Positions 36,900 to 49,121 of a stretch of 64,000 nt of DNA are shown here, piece after piece. The translations under genes and the position numbers were made by a program. Positions within the stretch are counted from its first letter, which is position 1. Each line of letters opens with the position of its first letter. Under the pieces are notes generated by a model. That model was not told the DNA's origin, did no database searches, and worked only from the letters and a program-made list of their open reading frames with translations. Source of the stretch: Nicotiana tabacum (lineage: Eukaryota; Streptophyta; Magnoliopsida; Solanales; Solanaceae); NCBI RefSeq assembly GCF_000715075.1, contig NC_134096.1, forward strand, positions 120,464,698-120,528,697. The letters run 5' to 3'.

Positions 36900-37980
36900 A
36901 ACAAGATTTGCCTATTCTGCAATCTATTGCTTCGATTTGGATGCTAGGGTTTCTCTTCACTTTGCAGTTCGCAATTCTTTTCTTTTTGGGGGGTCACTCA
37001 AACAATATAGACTTTTCCTTTCTTATGTAAGGGTTTCGGACTTTTCCTTCTTACGTAAGGTTTTCGGAATGATTTTTTCCTCACGTTTCAAATTCGGTAT
37101 ATATATTCTTGGTAATAACACTAAATTATCCAAGAAAAGAACACAAATCGAACAATGTATTTTCATCTATATTCCCAAAAGAAATGTGAAGTGTAAAATA
37201 GACTTGAAATATAATGAAGAGTCCCTTTGTTTATAGAAAAACGCCAATTAATGGCAACCTTTTTCCTTCTGTAATTTATTTCTTGCGAGAAGATAAAATA
37301 GGTGAATAGGAAAATTGATATGGAAAAAGGGAACAAACTACTATCAATAATCCAGGGTCATGTGGGATCTAGAAACAAATTTTGAATATAAATATTGGAA
37401 TACGGCCAATAATATCTAGCTTTAAGAAAATTGAGGTGTCAAAAATTCTTGAATCTTCATTTACTTTCTTCAAAAGATTACTGATTGTAAAATCTTTAAA
37501 GACTTTTAATTCTCCTCTGAGATAGCATGATTTTTAATCTGTGTGAAACATGATATTCTTAAATCCTAAGTGTGATCACACCTCTTTCCCCTCTACTTGG
37601 ATAGCTATTGTTTGTGATTGACAGAGAAGGAAAAAATATTCAAAATGGAAAGTACTCATGTATAGAGAAGTTCTGGTCGATTGTTTATTAAATTTGGATA
37701 AGTGACTATATAACACTCGCTTAAAAATAAACTTCCAGCTTCAACTAAGAAAATTAAAATAGTTATTTAATCAACAACAACCCCACAATATTACATTTTG
37801 TGCTTCATATAATATAAAATCAATACACTTGTATAATTCCATAAATTAAAGTTCCAATACAAAAGACCCGGATACTGCATGCATGCAAAACAGTTTTGCA
37901 TGCACGACCAATATTTTCTTTTAATTCTTACTACAAAATATAATTAGAAACTGAAATATAGAATACTTCCGTAGGATAAA
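36900..37980. other. intergenic between F-box pseudogene and protease
   Basis: No gene recognised. The plus-strand ORF 36937-37236 lacks any domain. The last ~250 bp are probably the 3' UTR and flank of the cysteine protease. Confidence 0.5.
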
Positions 37981-39300
37981 TTAAATGACTGGATAAGAAG
38001 ACAACTTGGTGATGTCACAGTGACCTCCAGTACCTCTTATAATTCTCATGAATCCATTCTCACCCCAAGATGTTCCCCATGAATTCTTCAATAACCAATA
38101 ATTTTGACCTTGTTCATCAGTTCCATATCCTATCGCTGTAACAGCATGGTTAATTCGATCTGCGCAACTTCCTTGATAAGTTCCTCCTTGGTAGAATTGG
38201 AACTCTTGGCTAGCAGAAATTCCAATTGACACTGGTTGTTGAGTTACGGCTTGCAATAATGCTGTTTCACTTTCAGGCACAACTTGATAGCTACTTATTT
38301 TAACTGCTGGTGTGAGCTCTTGGCTTCTGCATGTGTCTTGTTGCGTTTCATAAGGGTAGTCTGATTCAGTGGAAATTCCACCATTTTGTATGATGAACTC
38401 AAATGCATTGGTCATAAATCCTCCGTTGCAGCCATTGTTATTGGTGGTGCAATCGAGAAGTTCTTGCTCAGAAAGTTCCACCTTTTGGCCTGTTGCAATT
38501 TGGTATGCTCCTTCTAGTGCTCCAACTGCAGAGAATGCCCAGCAACATCCTATACGCATCATATCAAGACATATACAGGTGCATCAACATTAAAAAAAGA
38601 AATACTTATAAAGGAAAGGGTGATAAATAACTGCTTGCAAGGACATGCAGTACTAAGAATCCAGAATTTAGAGTTTCTGATCTTTATATATGTAGTATAG
38701 TAACTATTTTATCTTTCCCACACGCATGCACACTCATGCACATATATATATATATAACAAGTTAGATGTACGCAGTAATTTCTATATATCTAGTGTAAAT
38801 CCGTCACTAAGGACATGGTGCGTTAAAATCATATGATGTTGTATCTTACCACAGTGACCTTGCTGCTTCACTTCAGTGACAGCTCCTTTCTCTCTCCAAT
38901 CCAAGTTAGACGGCATGTCATCAGTTAGATCATTAATCTTGAATTCCGTCGACGATATTGGAGAAGATGGAAGGTGTGAAGGCATGTTTAATCCAGTATA
39001 CCTGGCAAAAAACTCTTCTGAAGTAATATCAGCAAATTCATTGATGCCTAACTTATAAGACAGATTTCCTGCCCTATTGACTGACTCAATGAATTGCATG
39101 TTTTCTTTAAATATCATGAGTCGTTTTCCTTTTTCTACTTCATCCTTGTAAACTCGTCCATGACGTGCCATCCACAGCTCGTGTCTCTCAGACACAGACA
39201 ATTCAGCTGGCTGCAGGTTTCGAGCAGTTGCATGAGATTTGTACATGCCAACTACAAAGAACAATATTAGAACACTGATCAAATTGATTTTCATAGCCAT
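37981..39300 (-). CDS. papain-type cysteine protease (SAG39-like, C1A)
   Basis: Exons 39300-38850 and 38549-37981 encode about 339 residues. The intron is 38550-38849, GTAAGA to ATAG, splitting the Gly codon just before the active site. Residues 1-25 form a signal peptide. The I29 inhibitor propeptide follows (ERHELWMARHGRVY...YKLGINEFAD), then the mature enzyme from about DMPSNLDWREKGAV. The active site is GCCWAFS (Cys153), NHAVTAIGYG (His285) and [12 protein letters not shown] (Asn306). Cys pairs include GCNGG. The frame is clean and the length typical. The family is secreted or vacuolar, made as a zymogen and active in senescence, programmed cell death and defence. The active-site motif carries Cys where many papains have Ser (CGCCWAF), usual in this subgroup. 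It has a broken paralogue at 45758-46731. Confidence 0.95.
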
Positions 39301-39399
39301 GGTTAAGTATAACAGAGGGAGAAATATGGTTTGATCACAAAGAATATTGTTGTAAGTAAATGTTTAAGGCTTGCATTCAATGTCTTTGGTAGCAGAGCG

Positions 39400-39407
39400 T
39401 TTATATA
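39400..39407 (-). promoter_or_regulatory. candidate TATA box of the cysteine protease
   Basis: TATATAAA on the minus strand, 100 bp upstream of the ATG at 39300. Confidence 0.55.
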
Positions 39408-39419
39408 GAGACGCGTAGA

Positions 39420-40640
39420 TGAGAAATTATATCCCAATGTACTATTCTAGACTACCAGTAATATAACCTCCTTTTTAGTTAACAACTGGAAATTAAAACA
39501 ATTCCGTCTTGGAAAAGTAGTTTTGATTTATGACCATTTGGATTTATTGATAGAAAATCTGAAGTTATGTATCTTCGGGGAGTAATTCTTTTTTTCAGAT
39601 TATTCATTTCTGGATTGCACACCGATCTTATGCTTTTCCAGGAAATTTTGATTATAGTATCGAGAAACTAAACTAATTACACAATAAGTATAGCAAAAGT
39701 TGGTATCCCGTAATCTTGACATAATGGTGCAATAATTGCTCCTAAAATAGGATAACACGTATATATGTTCTCTACACATTCCCAAAATACACGTATATAC
39801 GTTTTTTTTTCTTTATATTAGTAGATTGATTTAAGTCAATTGAACAAATCATATTAAAGTATATTATACATATTTATTTATATTTCTTTGTTGTATGATT
39901 TATCGTCGCGAAAGTTTGTTTGTTAGCTTTTACGTGACGGCTTGTTATTTCGACCCAGGTCAACGGAAATTTCCACAGCCATACTGATCAAAATAATTTT
40001 CATAGCCAGGTATTATTTATGAGGATACGCAGAAAAGGTACTAATGCTAAATTTAATTAGATGTTTAACTGCCTCATACTTGCATTTTCCTAGCGCCAGT
40101 CCTTTAATCTAGAAGTCTTCGTCGTTTGCCCAACGGCACTCTGTTAGAGTAGCATATTGGTCTTCCTGGCTAATAGGATGCAAATGCTGTTGTTCAAAGG
40201 TTCTGTCAACTTCAAGTCCACGCTAACTGGCCCACGGCAAGTTTATTAGAAAGACTCATATTCTACTTTCTGCTCTACATAATTCTTTATGCTTTTGTTC
40301 CTTTTGAAACTTTTGGTGGTTTTGTTCTAAAAAGGAGAAATTACTTCCCACTTTCTAGTGTTCTTATACGTAAATTTTGCGCAAATGGAGTCTCCGCAAA
40401 TTTCCTCCGCCTGTTAAGCCGGTGCAAGCTAAGATGAGATTATTTTTTCTCCTTTCCCTTTTGTTTTTTTCAAATTAAATAAACGTGGAGTGGGTGAGTC
40501 GAAAACGGGTAATACAAAAAATGGATAAATTATCCGACCCGACCCATATTTTATACGGATGAAAAAACGGATTAACCGGCGGATAATATGGATAACCTTA
40601 TTATGCATGGCGTCTTGAATATGATCACCTATGGGAGAAT
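39420..40640. other. intergenic, 5' flank of the protease
   Basis: No gene recognised. The stretch 40495-40610, with 'ccgacccgacccatatttta' and 'ggataatatggataacc', resembles a common plant MITE-like sequence. Similar words recur at 41230-41350 on the other side of the LINE fragment. Confidence 0.45.
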
Positions 40641-41192
40641 TTCTAATTTCCCAAACTTGAGAAACCACTGATAGACTAACCAGATGGGGATTAAAAGTGG
40701 AAACTAAGTGTGTATTGCGTCAGACCTATGATGAAACAGTTGATCATTTATTCAGAAAATGTGAATTTGCACAAAGTGTGTGGTCCAGGTTGATGATGTG
40801 GGTACATAGACAAAATCAGACTGCTGCTGGATGGGATCGGTACAATCACAATATCATTGCTAGAGCTAAAGGCAAGTCACAAGCTGCACAGATTTTTAAA
40901 CTTTTATATGTTGGATTTGTACATGGCAATATGGATAGAAAGGAATCTTAGAGTGTTTGAGAAACAAAGCAAAAGCTGGGAGAGCATAGCAAGGGATATT
41001 GTAATAGTTTGTAGTGTTAGAACTTCCCCTAGAATTCAGAATGTTGGTCATACACTTAAATTCTAGATTAACTATGTGTTATAAGTTCTGGTTTTTTTGT
41101 TTGAGATAACAGGTTGTGTGTAGCCTTGTTATGGATCATGTAAATATTTACTTGGTGATTAATACAAAAAATTTAGTTACAAAAAAAAAACT
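40641..41192 (+). pseudogene. LINE 3' end: zf-RVT domain and tail
   Basis: Frames give RWGLKVETKCVLRQTYDETVDHLF, the zf-RVT zinc-binding region of plant LINE ORF2 (the usual C-x-x-C pair is damaged: CVLR). This is followed by FAQSVWSRLMMW and, after a frameshift near 40860, LYMAIWIERNLRVFEKQSKSW, ending at 41064. A 3' tail ends in an A-run at about 41192. It is a 5'-truncated, dead LINE copy. Its last ~100 bp recur at 61741-61850. Confidence 0.75.
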
Positions 41193-42300
41193 CGAGAAAC
41201 CCTAATTTGAGGCTTTACAAATGTAAAAGTTTAACTCATTACTTATCCATTGGTTATCCATTTTTTAAATGGATAATATGGTTATTTGTCCAGCTTTTTA
41301 AAAAGCTCATTTCCAACTAATTTTTAATTGAATAATATGGATGGATAACTATTTCTTTTAATGATTTTGCCACTACTAAATAACACATAAATGTATTTCA
41401 GGAAAAGAAATTAGAAGAGAAGTGACTGTGGGACCAACCCCAAATTAAAAAGAAAGAAAAGATAAGCAAGTTGCCAATGAGGGCGACCGGAAAAAGGTTG
41501 CAAATTGCAACCAAAATAATGTGTGGACGATGCAAATTGCAAAGAACCAATCAATATGATTGGCTGAGAGGTTGGCAACTTTGCCTATAAATAGAGATGC
41601 TTCCCTCTCTGTTAAATACACCAAATCAAAGAGAAGCTAAACAGAAAGCAAAACAGTGAGAGTAATCCACAGATTGTTATCTCTGAGATAAATAGTGAGT
41701 GGTAGTAATATTGTAGTGAAGTGTTTTAAATAAAGAATGTTATTTTTTTTAAAATTTGTTTAAGTCTCTTGACACTACTAAATTGTAATATTATAGTGGT
41801 AATATTGCTCCGCTCAAGTATTGTATTTACCTCGTTAAAAGAGTTGGTGTCGTTGTTACTCTCTAGTGTTATTATTATTTTTCGTGGATATTATTTCTGG
41901 GCGGGATTATTATTTTTCCCCCCAATAACGTGGTATCAGATCCATAGCGAATAATGGTCCGTTATCTTATCAGTACCCCCGTCTCATAAAAGATAATTAT
42001 GAGAAATGGTGTCTACGTATGAAAGTCATTCTTGGCTCTCTGGATGTATGGAAAATCGTAGTCAAAAGGGTATGCAAAACCCGATAATGAGGAAGCTCTG
42101 CCTCAAAATGAAAAAGAGGTATTGGCAAAGACGAGGAAGAAGGATCAATAAGCCCTCACGCTCATCCACCAATGTTTAGATGCTAGCATGTTTGAGAAGG
42201 TGACAGATGCTATTTACAGACCTACGAAGAAAAGATAAAAAGGAGAAAAGAAGAGCCATTGGAGCAACATATTAAAACTCACGCATTCAAGAGCTCTATG
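41087..42300 (+). repeat. duplicated block, copy 1 (LINE tail + copia 5' end)
   Basis: Matches 61741-62840 and beyond in the same order: LINE tail, 'ttatccattggttatcc' region, GTGAC, LTR, priming site and gag start. It differs by small indels (for example 40 bp extra near 41205-41245). Confidence 0.88.
41944..42300 (+). pseudogene. copia element E gag remnant
   Basis: Matches the gag at 62565 on (YAKPDNEEALPQNEKEVLAKTRKKDQ) with stops and frameshifts. A first deletion joins the sequence equivalent to about 62830 to about 63142. A second, near 42290, jumps to the segment just before the RT (ELYDGTEEVTNF). Confidence 0.85.
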
Positions 42301-43889
42301 ATGGCACTGAAGAAGTTACTAATTTTGATTTTTTATATTGTCTCTTTGCTGATAGTGAACTAGTAAACTTTGATGAAGTTGTTACAGAAAAAAGGTGGAG
42401 ACAAGTCGTAGAAGAGGAGGTCAAGTCAATAGAGAAGAACAACACTTGGGAGTTAACAACTCTTCCCAAGGGTCATCGTGCAATTGGAGTAAAATGGGTA
42501 TACAAGACAATGAAGAGTGTTGATGGAGATGTGGAGAGATACAAGACATGGCTTATAGCTAAAGGCTACAAGCAAAGGCAGGGCATTGACTGTGAAGAAG
42601 TTTATGCACTTGTTGCCCGCATGGAGATGACTCGTTTGCTGATCTCTTTGGCGGCGCAAATAGAGTGGAAGATCCATCAACTAGACGTCAAGTAAGCCTT
42701 TTTGAATGGCTATCTTGATGAAGAAGTCTATGTTGAAGAACCATTGGACTTCGTGGTCAAAAACCATGAAGATAAAGTGTTGCAGTTGAAGAAAGCTTTA
42801 TATGGATTAAAGCAAGCCCCACAAGCATGGAATAATTGCATCGACAAGTATTTTCAAGACAATGGGTTTACTCATTGTCTCCATGAATATGCTCTTTACC
42901 TTAAAGTTCATACTATTAGAGATATCTTGCTTGTTTGTCTTTATGTTGATGATCTTATTTTCACGGGTAATAACCCAAGTTTGTTTGAAGTTTTTAAGAA
43001 AGATATGTCTTGTGAGTTCGAGATGACAGATGTAGGGCTCATGTCATACTACCTGGGCCTAGAAGTAAAGTAGATGGAGGATGAAATTTTCATCTCTCAA
43101 GAAAGATATACGAAGAAAATCTTGAAGAAGTTCAAAATGCTCGATTGAAACCCCGTGAACACACAGATGGAGAGTGGGACAAAATTATCCAAGTTTGATG
43201 AAGTAGAAAATGTTGATCCCACATTTTTCAAAAGTTTTATGGGAAGTTTGAGGTACTTGACTTGTACAAGGACAGATATACTCTTTGCAGTTGGAGTAGT
43301 AAGTCGATTCATGGATGCTCCTACCTCTACCCATTTGAAAGTCACTAGGAGAATTTTTCGTTACCTAAAAGGTACGATTGACTTTGGGTTATTTTATTCT
43401 TCTTCTAGTGATTTCAACCTTATGGGATTTTGTGATAGTGATTATGCGGGAGATATTGATGATAGAAAAAGTACAATTGGTTTTGTATTTTTCTTGGGTG
43501 ATTCTATTATTTTCTGGAGTTCAAAGAAATAATTCATTGTTACTCTCTCGACTTGTGAAGCTGAATATATAGTAGCAACATCTTGTACATGACATGCTAT
43601 TTGGCTGAGCAATTTGTTGAAGGAGTTCAATTTATCACAAATTGAAGCTATAGAGATTTGCATTGACAACAAATTCGCACAGGCACTCGCGAAGAATCCG
43701 GTATATCATGATCGAAGCAAGCATATAGACACAAGGTATCACTTCATCAGAGAATGCATTGCCAAGAAGGAAGTCGAGCTCAAATATGTGAAGTCTTATG
43801 ATCAAGTTGCGGATATCTTTACAAAGCCCCTGAAGTTTGAAGATTTTCACAGATTAAGATCAAGAATTGGAATGAAGAAGAAAAATTAA
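42301..43889 (+). pseudogene. copia element E RT and RNase H
   Basis: RT: NNTWELTTLPKGHRAIGVKWV, then HQLDVK followed by a TAA stop, AFLNGYLDEEVYVEEP, LYGLKQAPQAW, and the catalytic YVDD (CLYVDDLIFTGNN). RNase H: FCDSDYAGDIDDRKSTIGF, a stop, STCEAEYI, NPVYHDRSKHID, ADIFTKPL, ending at 43889. At least four in-frame stops (near 42693, 43073, 43146 and 43530) break an otherwise complete RT-RNase H. Confidence 0.92.
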
Positions 43890-44391
43890 AATTAAGGGAG
43901 AGATTTGTGGAACCAGCCCCAAATTAAAAAGAAAGAAAAGATAAGCAAGTTGCCAGTGAGGGCGGTTGGAAAAAGGTTGCAAATTGCAACCAAACTATTA
44001 TGTGGACAATGCAAATTGCAAAGAACCAATCAATATGATTGGCTGAGAGGTTGGCAACTTTGCCTATAAATAGAGATGCTTCCCTCTCTGTTAAATACAC
44101 CAAAACAAAGAGAAGCTAAGCAGAAAGCAAAGCAGTGAGAGTAATCTACAGATTGTTGTATGTGAGATAAATAGTGAGTGATAGTAATATTGTAGTGAGG
44201 TGTTCTAAATAAAGAGTGTTATTTCTTTCAAAATTTATTGTAGTCTCTTGACACTACTAAGTTTTAATATGTTCGGGTATTGTATTTACCTCATTAAAAG
44301 AGTTGGTGTCATTGTTATTCTCTTGTGTTATTATTATTTTCCGTGGATATTATTTTTTGGCGGGATTATTATTTTTTTTCCCAACAGTGAC

Positions 44392-45757
44392 ATGACTAAA
44401 ATTAAACACCACTATTCAATATTGATTTCCACTCTTGAGAGTACAGAAGCTACCACGAATTGCCAGATGGTATATTCTTTATTAGAACTGCCTAATGGTG
44501 TTCATACTTATTAGTCCTTACAAATTTTAATCAGTAAATAGGTAGGGATGTTTTAAGACACATATATCATCATCTCATAATATAGAAACTTATGGCCACC
44601 GTTGAGTGAAAGACTAATTAACCTTCTAAACACTTATCAATCAATTTTTCTATCATGTCAAATTGTAAAGACTAATCTTGCTGATATATACTCTTACTTC
44701 TTGCCAGTTAGTAGACATGGATTGCGGAGATTGTGATATATAGCTTGCTGAATATTCAACCTTTGATTCATAGGTATATAGCTCGTTTTCTCGCGTAAAT
44801 TGTAATACTGCTAAAGAAGTCGGCATTCCTTTCAATTTTTCTATCATGTCAAATTAATTCAAGCAATTGTGTTTTTTTTGTTAAGACTCAGCATTAGTCT
44901 TGGGACAATATCAAAATTTATAAGCTACACATTGATGCTGATCAATCACAACCACATTTAAAAAAAACATTCATATTATATTGTACAATTAATTCGATGC
45001 TAAATGAGAAGCTTATTAAAGTATTAAAGAAAAGCTATAAATTTTATCTTTGAAAGTTGGATAAATTTTAAACCTAGAACGAGATGATGTATGTATTAGA
45101 CACTACTATCCAATTAGTTGCTTAATATTTGGATTGGACATTCTTTTTGTGTTTGTTTATGACGAGTGGTTATCCCAACTTGTAAATGCAGGATTTTGAT
45201 TCTTCTAGATCAATTAAGCATTATCATGATAGATATTTAGATCATTTTTAAAATTCAATTAACTAGAGCCTACAAGTGAGTGTAGAAGTCTCTCTTGACA
45301 ATTATATATACCTCGTTGTGCTTGTCATTTTGAGGCAAACGATCCTCTAATGTTTCTCCAACATTACTTACTGCTAGTAATTGGTTTTTGGGTCCATACA
45401 AAAATTACTTATTTTAGGCCAAGTGTTGATAGAAACGAGTTGAAAGAACTTGTGGAATCTAAGACAGAGAAACCTAATGATCAAATATTGAATAGTGGAA
45501 TCTAAGAAAGTATATACAGTAATCTCGTGTTTATGGAATCTAAAGTCTTAAACAAGGGAAGCATTTTTTTTATATCATTCACTCGTATTACCAATATTTT
45601 CACATAGAAACTTTTGTTTAACACTTATGTACATACAAGGCATTTGTAGCATATATACACAGTAGATACATCACATAAAATATGAACAAGGAGAACAACA
45701 ATAGTGTTTAAAGAAGAATCAACAAAAAATTCCCATGCACCAAAGCTTCTCAGCTAT
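44392..45757. other. intergenic AT-rich DNA
   Basis: No gene recognised. 'tttctatcatgtcaaatt' appears twice (about 44648 and 44838), bordering a ~190-bp segment. The last ~150 bp flank the protease pseudogene. Confidence 0.5.
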
Positions 45758-46731
45758 TTAAGCAGTTAGATAAGAAGCTTGCAAAGCAATTCCACAAATT
45801 TCTTCTGCAGCATCAATGCCTCTTTGCATTCTAATATAACTGTTCTCTCCCCAACTAGTCCCCCACGAGTTCTTTACTAACCAATACTTTGTCCCATCAT
45901 TAGTTTTCCCATATCCAATTGCTGTAACACCATGATCTTACTCAGTTCCATATTCTCCGGTAAAAACACTACTAGAATAGAATTGAAAATCTGATCCACT
46001 AGCATCAATGGCAACAGATACAGGTTGGTTAGCAACAACACTCAACAAAGCAAATTCACTGTTGGCTGGAACATCTTCATAACCAGTAATCTTAACAACA
46101 TGGTTGGATTCCTTTCCAATTTTGCAAGTGCCATCAGTTCCCTCGCATGGATAATTTGATTCTGTAGTAAGCCCATGGTTCTTTATTATGAACGCAAAAG
46201 CATCATCCATAAGACCTCCCTCACATCCCATATCAGAACCTGTGTCGCAATCCACGAGTTCTTGCTCAGATAAAGATATTAACTTACCTGTTTTGATCTT
46301 GTTCATCCCCTCAGTAGCAGCAACAGCAGAAAATGCCCAACAACATCCTACATTATCCGCTTAATAAGATTCTATCTTTTTCTAGCATATTCATTAAAGA
46401 AAATGTTATTATTAACATGGCCTAATAATCTATTGTGAGTCGCTCTAAAGTATTCATTTGTCAAATCTGCAAATTCGTTGATGCCCAACTTATAAGTCCT
46501 AATTCCTGCCTTGTTGACTGACTCAATATAATCAACGTTGTCGTTGAATATTTTGAACCTCTTTGCCTTCTCTGTATCATCTCTGTACACACATCCGAAG
46601 CGAGCCACCCAGTGCTCGTATTTCTGGACCATTGAGGCTTCGTTCAAGTCACGAGATGTGGTTTGAGAAGCCCACATTCCTAACACTAGTAGAGCTAGAA
46701 AAGCAAGCTTCCAATTGGATATCAAAGCCAT
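45758..46731 (-). pseudogene. cysteine protease pseudogene (SAG39-like paralogue)
   Basis: The start (46731) gives a signal peptide and I29 propeptide (KYEHWVARFGCVYRDD, YKLGINEFADLTNEYF). It then stops after NEYARKR at 46372. The next recognisable residues, [14 protein letters not shown], follow an intact acceptor (TGTAG|GATGTTG, about 46348). So the end of exon 1 (the propeptide-mature junction and DWR...QGQC) plus most of the intron are deleted. A further in-frame TAA at 45938-45940 sits just before [10 protein letters not shown], the active-site His. [10 protein letters not shown] and the end LQASYLTA remain. Compared with the intact gene at 37981-39300 the exon layout is the same, so the two are tandem paralogues. 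Confidence 0.92.
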
Positions 46732-46812
46732 TTTTCACTACCTAAATTTTTCTGTTGAATCTAATATGTCTGTGTTTGAATGTTGTGGATGAAATGCTTG
46801 GAGTGACTACGC

Positions 46813-46820
46813 TATTTATA
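46813..46820 (-). promoter_or_regulatory. TATA box relic of the protease pseudogene
   Basis: TATAAATA on the minus strand, about 80 bp upstream of the ATG. It is placed like the TATA of the intact paralogue. Confidence 0.45.
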
Positions 46821-46839
46821 GTAGTACTAACATTGTGGT

Positions 46840-47569
46840 TGTATTAAGGTAACATCAATTTTTTTTTATCATTTTTACTTGCTGATTGAATTCCCAAAAA
46901 GCCCGGCAAGTTATGTATGATAGACACATTGTGATAATAAATGTCGAACAACACAACCTAATAGTAGTACTTAGTATATCCCCAACTTTCATCACAAAGT
47001 CTTAGGAAGTAAAGAACTCAAGATAGTTACTCAACTTATATGAGCTCTCCAGAAGGGAGTCAATTAACTACTCATGCATTTAGTATTCACTTGGTCCCAT
47101 ATGGAAATGCGCAAAATCTTACCAAAGGGAGAAAAAGGGGGGGGGGGGGGGAGAATCCAGGAGCACTCGAACATAAAGACATACATCATACGCTACTCAT
47201 AAAGAGTGAATATTTTCATTTAAATAAGGCCCTTGATATACACAAAATTTCAATATGTACAATAGCTAGTAGCCTCAAGCCCGAACTAGTTGTGGTTGGC
47301 ACCAATTCCATTCTGTATAAGTCCAAATTCATATAAATTTGGAACAACACGTGTTTCAGCTCAATTGCGAGCGATGCTATCTATTCCCATCAAGAGCTGG
47401 AAACAATCAAAGAAATTCCTACTTCACATTCTACAGCTTCTGAAACTATGCAAGCTTTATTACCATCATCCTTCAGACTTCAGGGAGTTGAAATCAACGC
47501 AGAACTGCTTGAATTGTTATCTACCAAGTGCCTGGGAAGAGCTTGTGTCTCTTTAATCCTGACATATCA
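46840..47569. other. intergenic, no gene recognised
   Basis: Includes a poly-G run at about 47139-47151. The plus-strand ORFs 47040-47336 and 47290-47556 have no domain signature. Confidence 0.4.
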
Positions 47570-49121
47570 GTGGCAAGTCTTTATCGCCACAATATAGTTA
47601 TGTATTAGTGACGACTTTGGTCGCCATAAATAGTTGATTTTTATTTTTTATTTTTAAAAAATGCAACACCGAATTCATACTAATATTGCACAAATGTATA
47701 TTAGAACAACCCATTAACATTATAAGAGACCATTGAAGACAATTTTCAAATAAAATGATACATGAATTTCTATTAACAAATTCATAATATATAGTAATTG
47801 TGTATACACATGAAACACACAAAAAGTTACAACATAAAAATAAAATATCTTGGAACTCCTCCTTGGCTAGAATCATTTCCTCTTGAAGACCATGACTTTC
47901 TCTCGTATCCTAGAATGCAGTCAAAGGTGCGAGAAAAATCCTGAACAAAACCTCTAGGGAATAATATTGCCGTATCCCCACGTGCAACTCCTTTGTGATG
48001 TTACATAAGATGACATGCCATTATTGTTTGTGCACACTTTGGATAGATCCGTTACCACCTATAGAAGAAATTTCGGAAGATTTATTAGACAACACATTTT
48101 GATACCATAAAAATGGAATGATTTAATCCTATTAATATGCTTTTTTAAAAGTCACGATCAAAATGAAGACTAAAGTTACTCCCTTTCACTGCATTCATGC
48201 TTTAATCTCATATTACTTTGGTTGAAATAAGACGTGCACTTCAGAAAACTCATAAACTAAATTTCAGAGATAAAGTGTGTTGAGAAGACCTACAAGAAAA
48301 TGTTATATCCTATGAGATTGAAGTATTCATAGTGCAATATCAATTCTATCCCTTTTTCCTTGCACAATAAGGTCAACCTCATGCGACTTAAACATCCTTA
48401 AGTCTATTGAATATCACTGAATGGTGAAAAAAAGAATACAAATTGCAGAAGCAAGATTTGGCTGAACCAACTACGTACTTATTACTGGTATATGACAACA
48501 ATAGCAAACAGTATGGTAGTTTAATATACTCTACAGTTGTCCACTATCTATAATATAAATAACTGAACAAAAATAACAGCAAAAGATAAAAATCTTATAG
48601 ATAATCCAATAGCACGAAATAAATCGCAGGTTCTGTGAAGTGGTTTCAATTAGAGTACTTTTTATTTGAACACTTGTTATAAATTCTAGATATTTCAAGC
48701 ATCAACTACTAATGCCAAGAGTTACCAGGTGTATTACCAACAAGCTTTTCTTTTCTTTCTTTCCAGGTATGTTCTTATTTCATCTTTTTTCTCCAAGAAA
48801 CTTTTTGTAGATCATTCTATATATTAACCGACCAGCATATATAGGTCAATTCACTAGTTTCCAGTAGCTTTCAACATTTGTTTACAACTTGAACCATTCT
48901 TTAAATTTTAATTGCCGTATTCATCTGATGACAAAATGGAGTTACTAAACGAACAAGTAAGAACCAAAAGTGCTGGTTCTCCACGATAACAGAAGAAATG
49001 CGCCTACAAAATCAGCAAATCAAATCACAAATTACCCACACCAAATGGATAAAGTCAAACAGAGCTTACTTTCCCTTGGTTTTCCCTATATGTAGCCCCA
49101 CATGGATTTCGCCAACATCAA
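47570..49121 (+). mobile_element. left part of a CACTA-like element G
   Basis: 47575-47640 carries 'agtggcaagtctttatcgcc' and 'agtgacgactttggtcgcc', similar to the subterminal GTGGCGAC/GTCGCCAC motifs at 61500-61739. The terminal CACTACAA itself is not seen. The rest (47640-49121) has no recognised gene and is cut at 49121 by the chromovirus. Confidence 0.4.

Larger units (their letters stand above)
41422..44391 (+). mobile_element. Ty1/copia element E, internally deleted, TSD GTGAC
   Basis: The 5' LTR is 41427-41927 (TGTGGGACC to CCCAATA, last C changed) and the 3' LTR 43906-44386 (TGTGGAACC to CCCAACA). GTGAC flanks both sides (41422-41426, 44387-44391). TGGTATCAGATCC at 41931 is an initiator tRNA-Met site. 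A purine-rich 'attaagggagagat' precedes the 3' LTR. The LTRs have a TATA box (CTATAAATAG, 41585-41594). The interior is only about 2.0 kb because two deletions removed the end of gag, the protease and the integrase. Confidence 0.93.

Noticed and set aside
36937..37236. 99-residue plus-strand ORF
   Set aside because: No domain, no promoter or codon pattern, in the divergent flank of an F-box pseudogene.
38369..38593. Plus-strand ORFs opposite the cysteine protease and phospholipase exons (also 8302-8508, 38876-39058, 46563-46745)
   Set aside because: Shadows of the real minus-strand genes.
47598..47876. 92-residue minus-strand ORF in the left part of element G
   Set aside because: AT-rich, no domain; only the adjacent subterminal motifs are informative.
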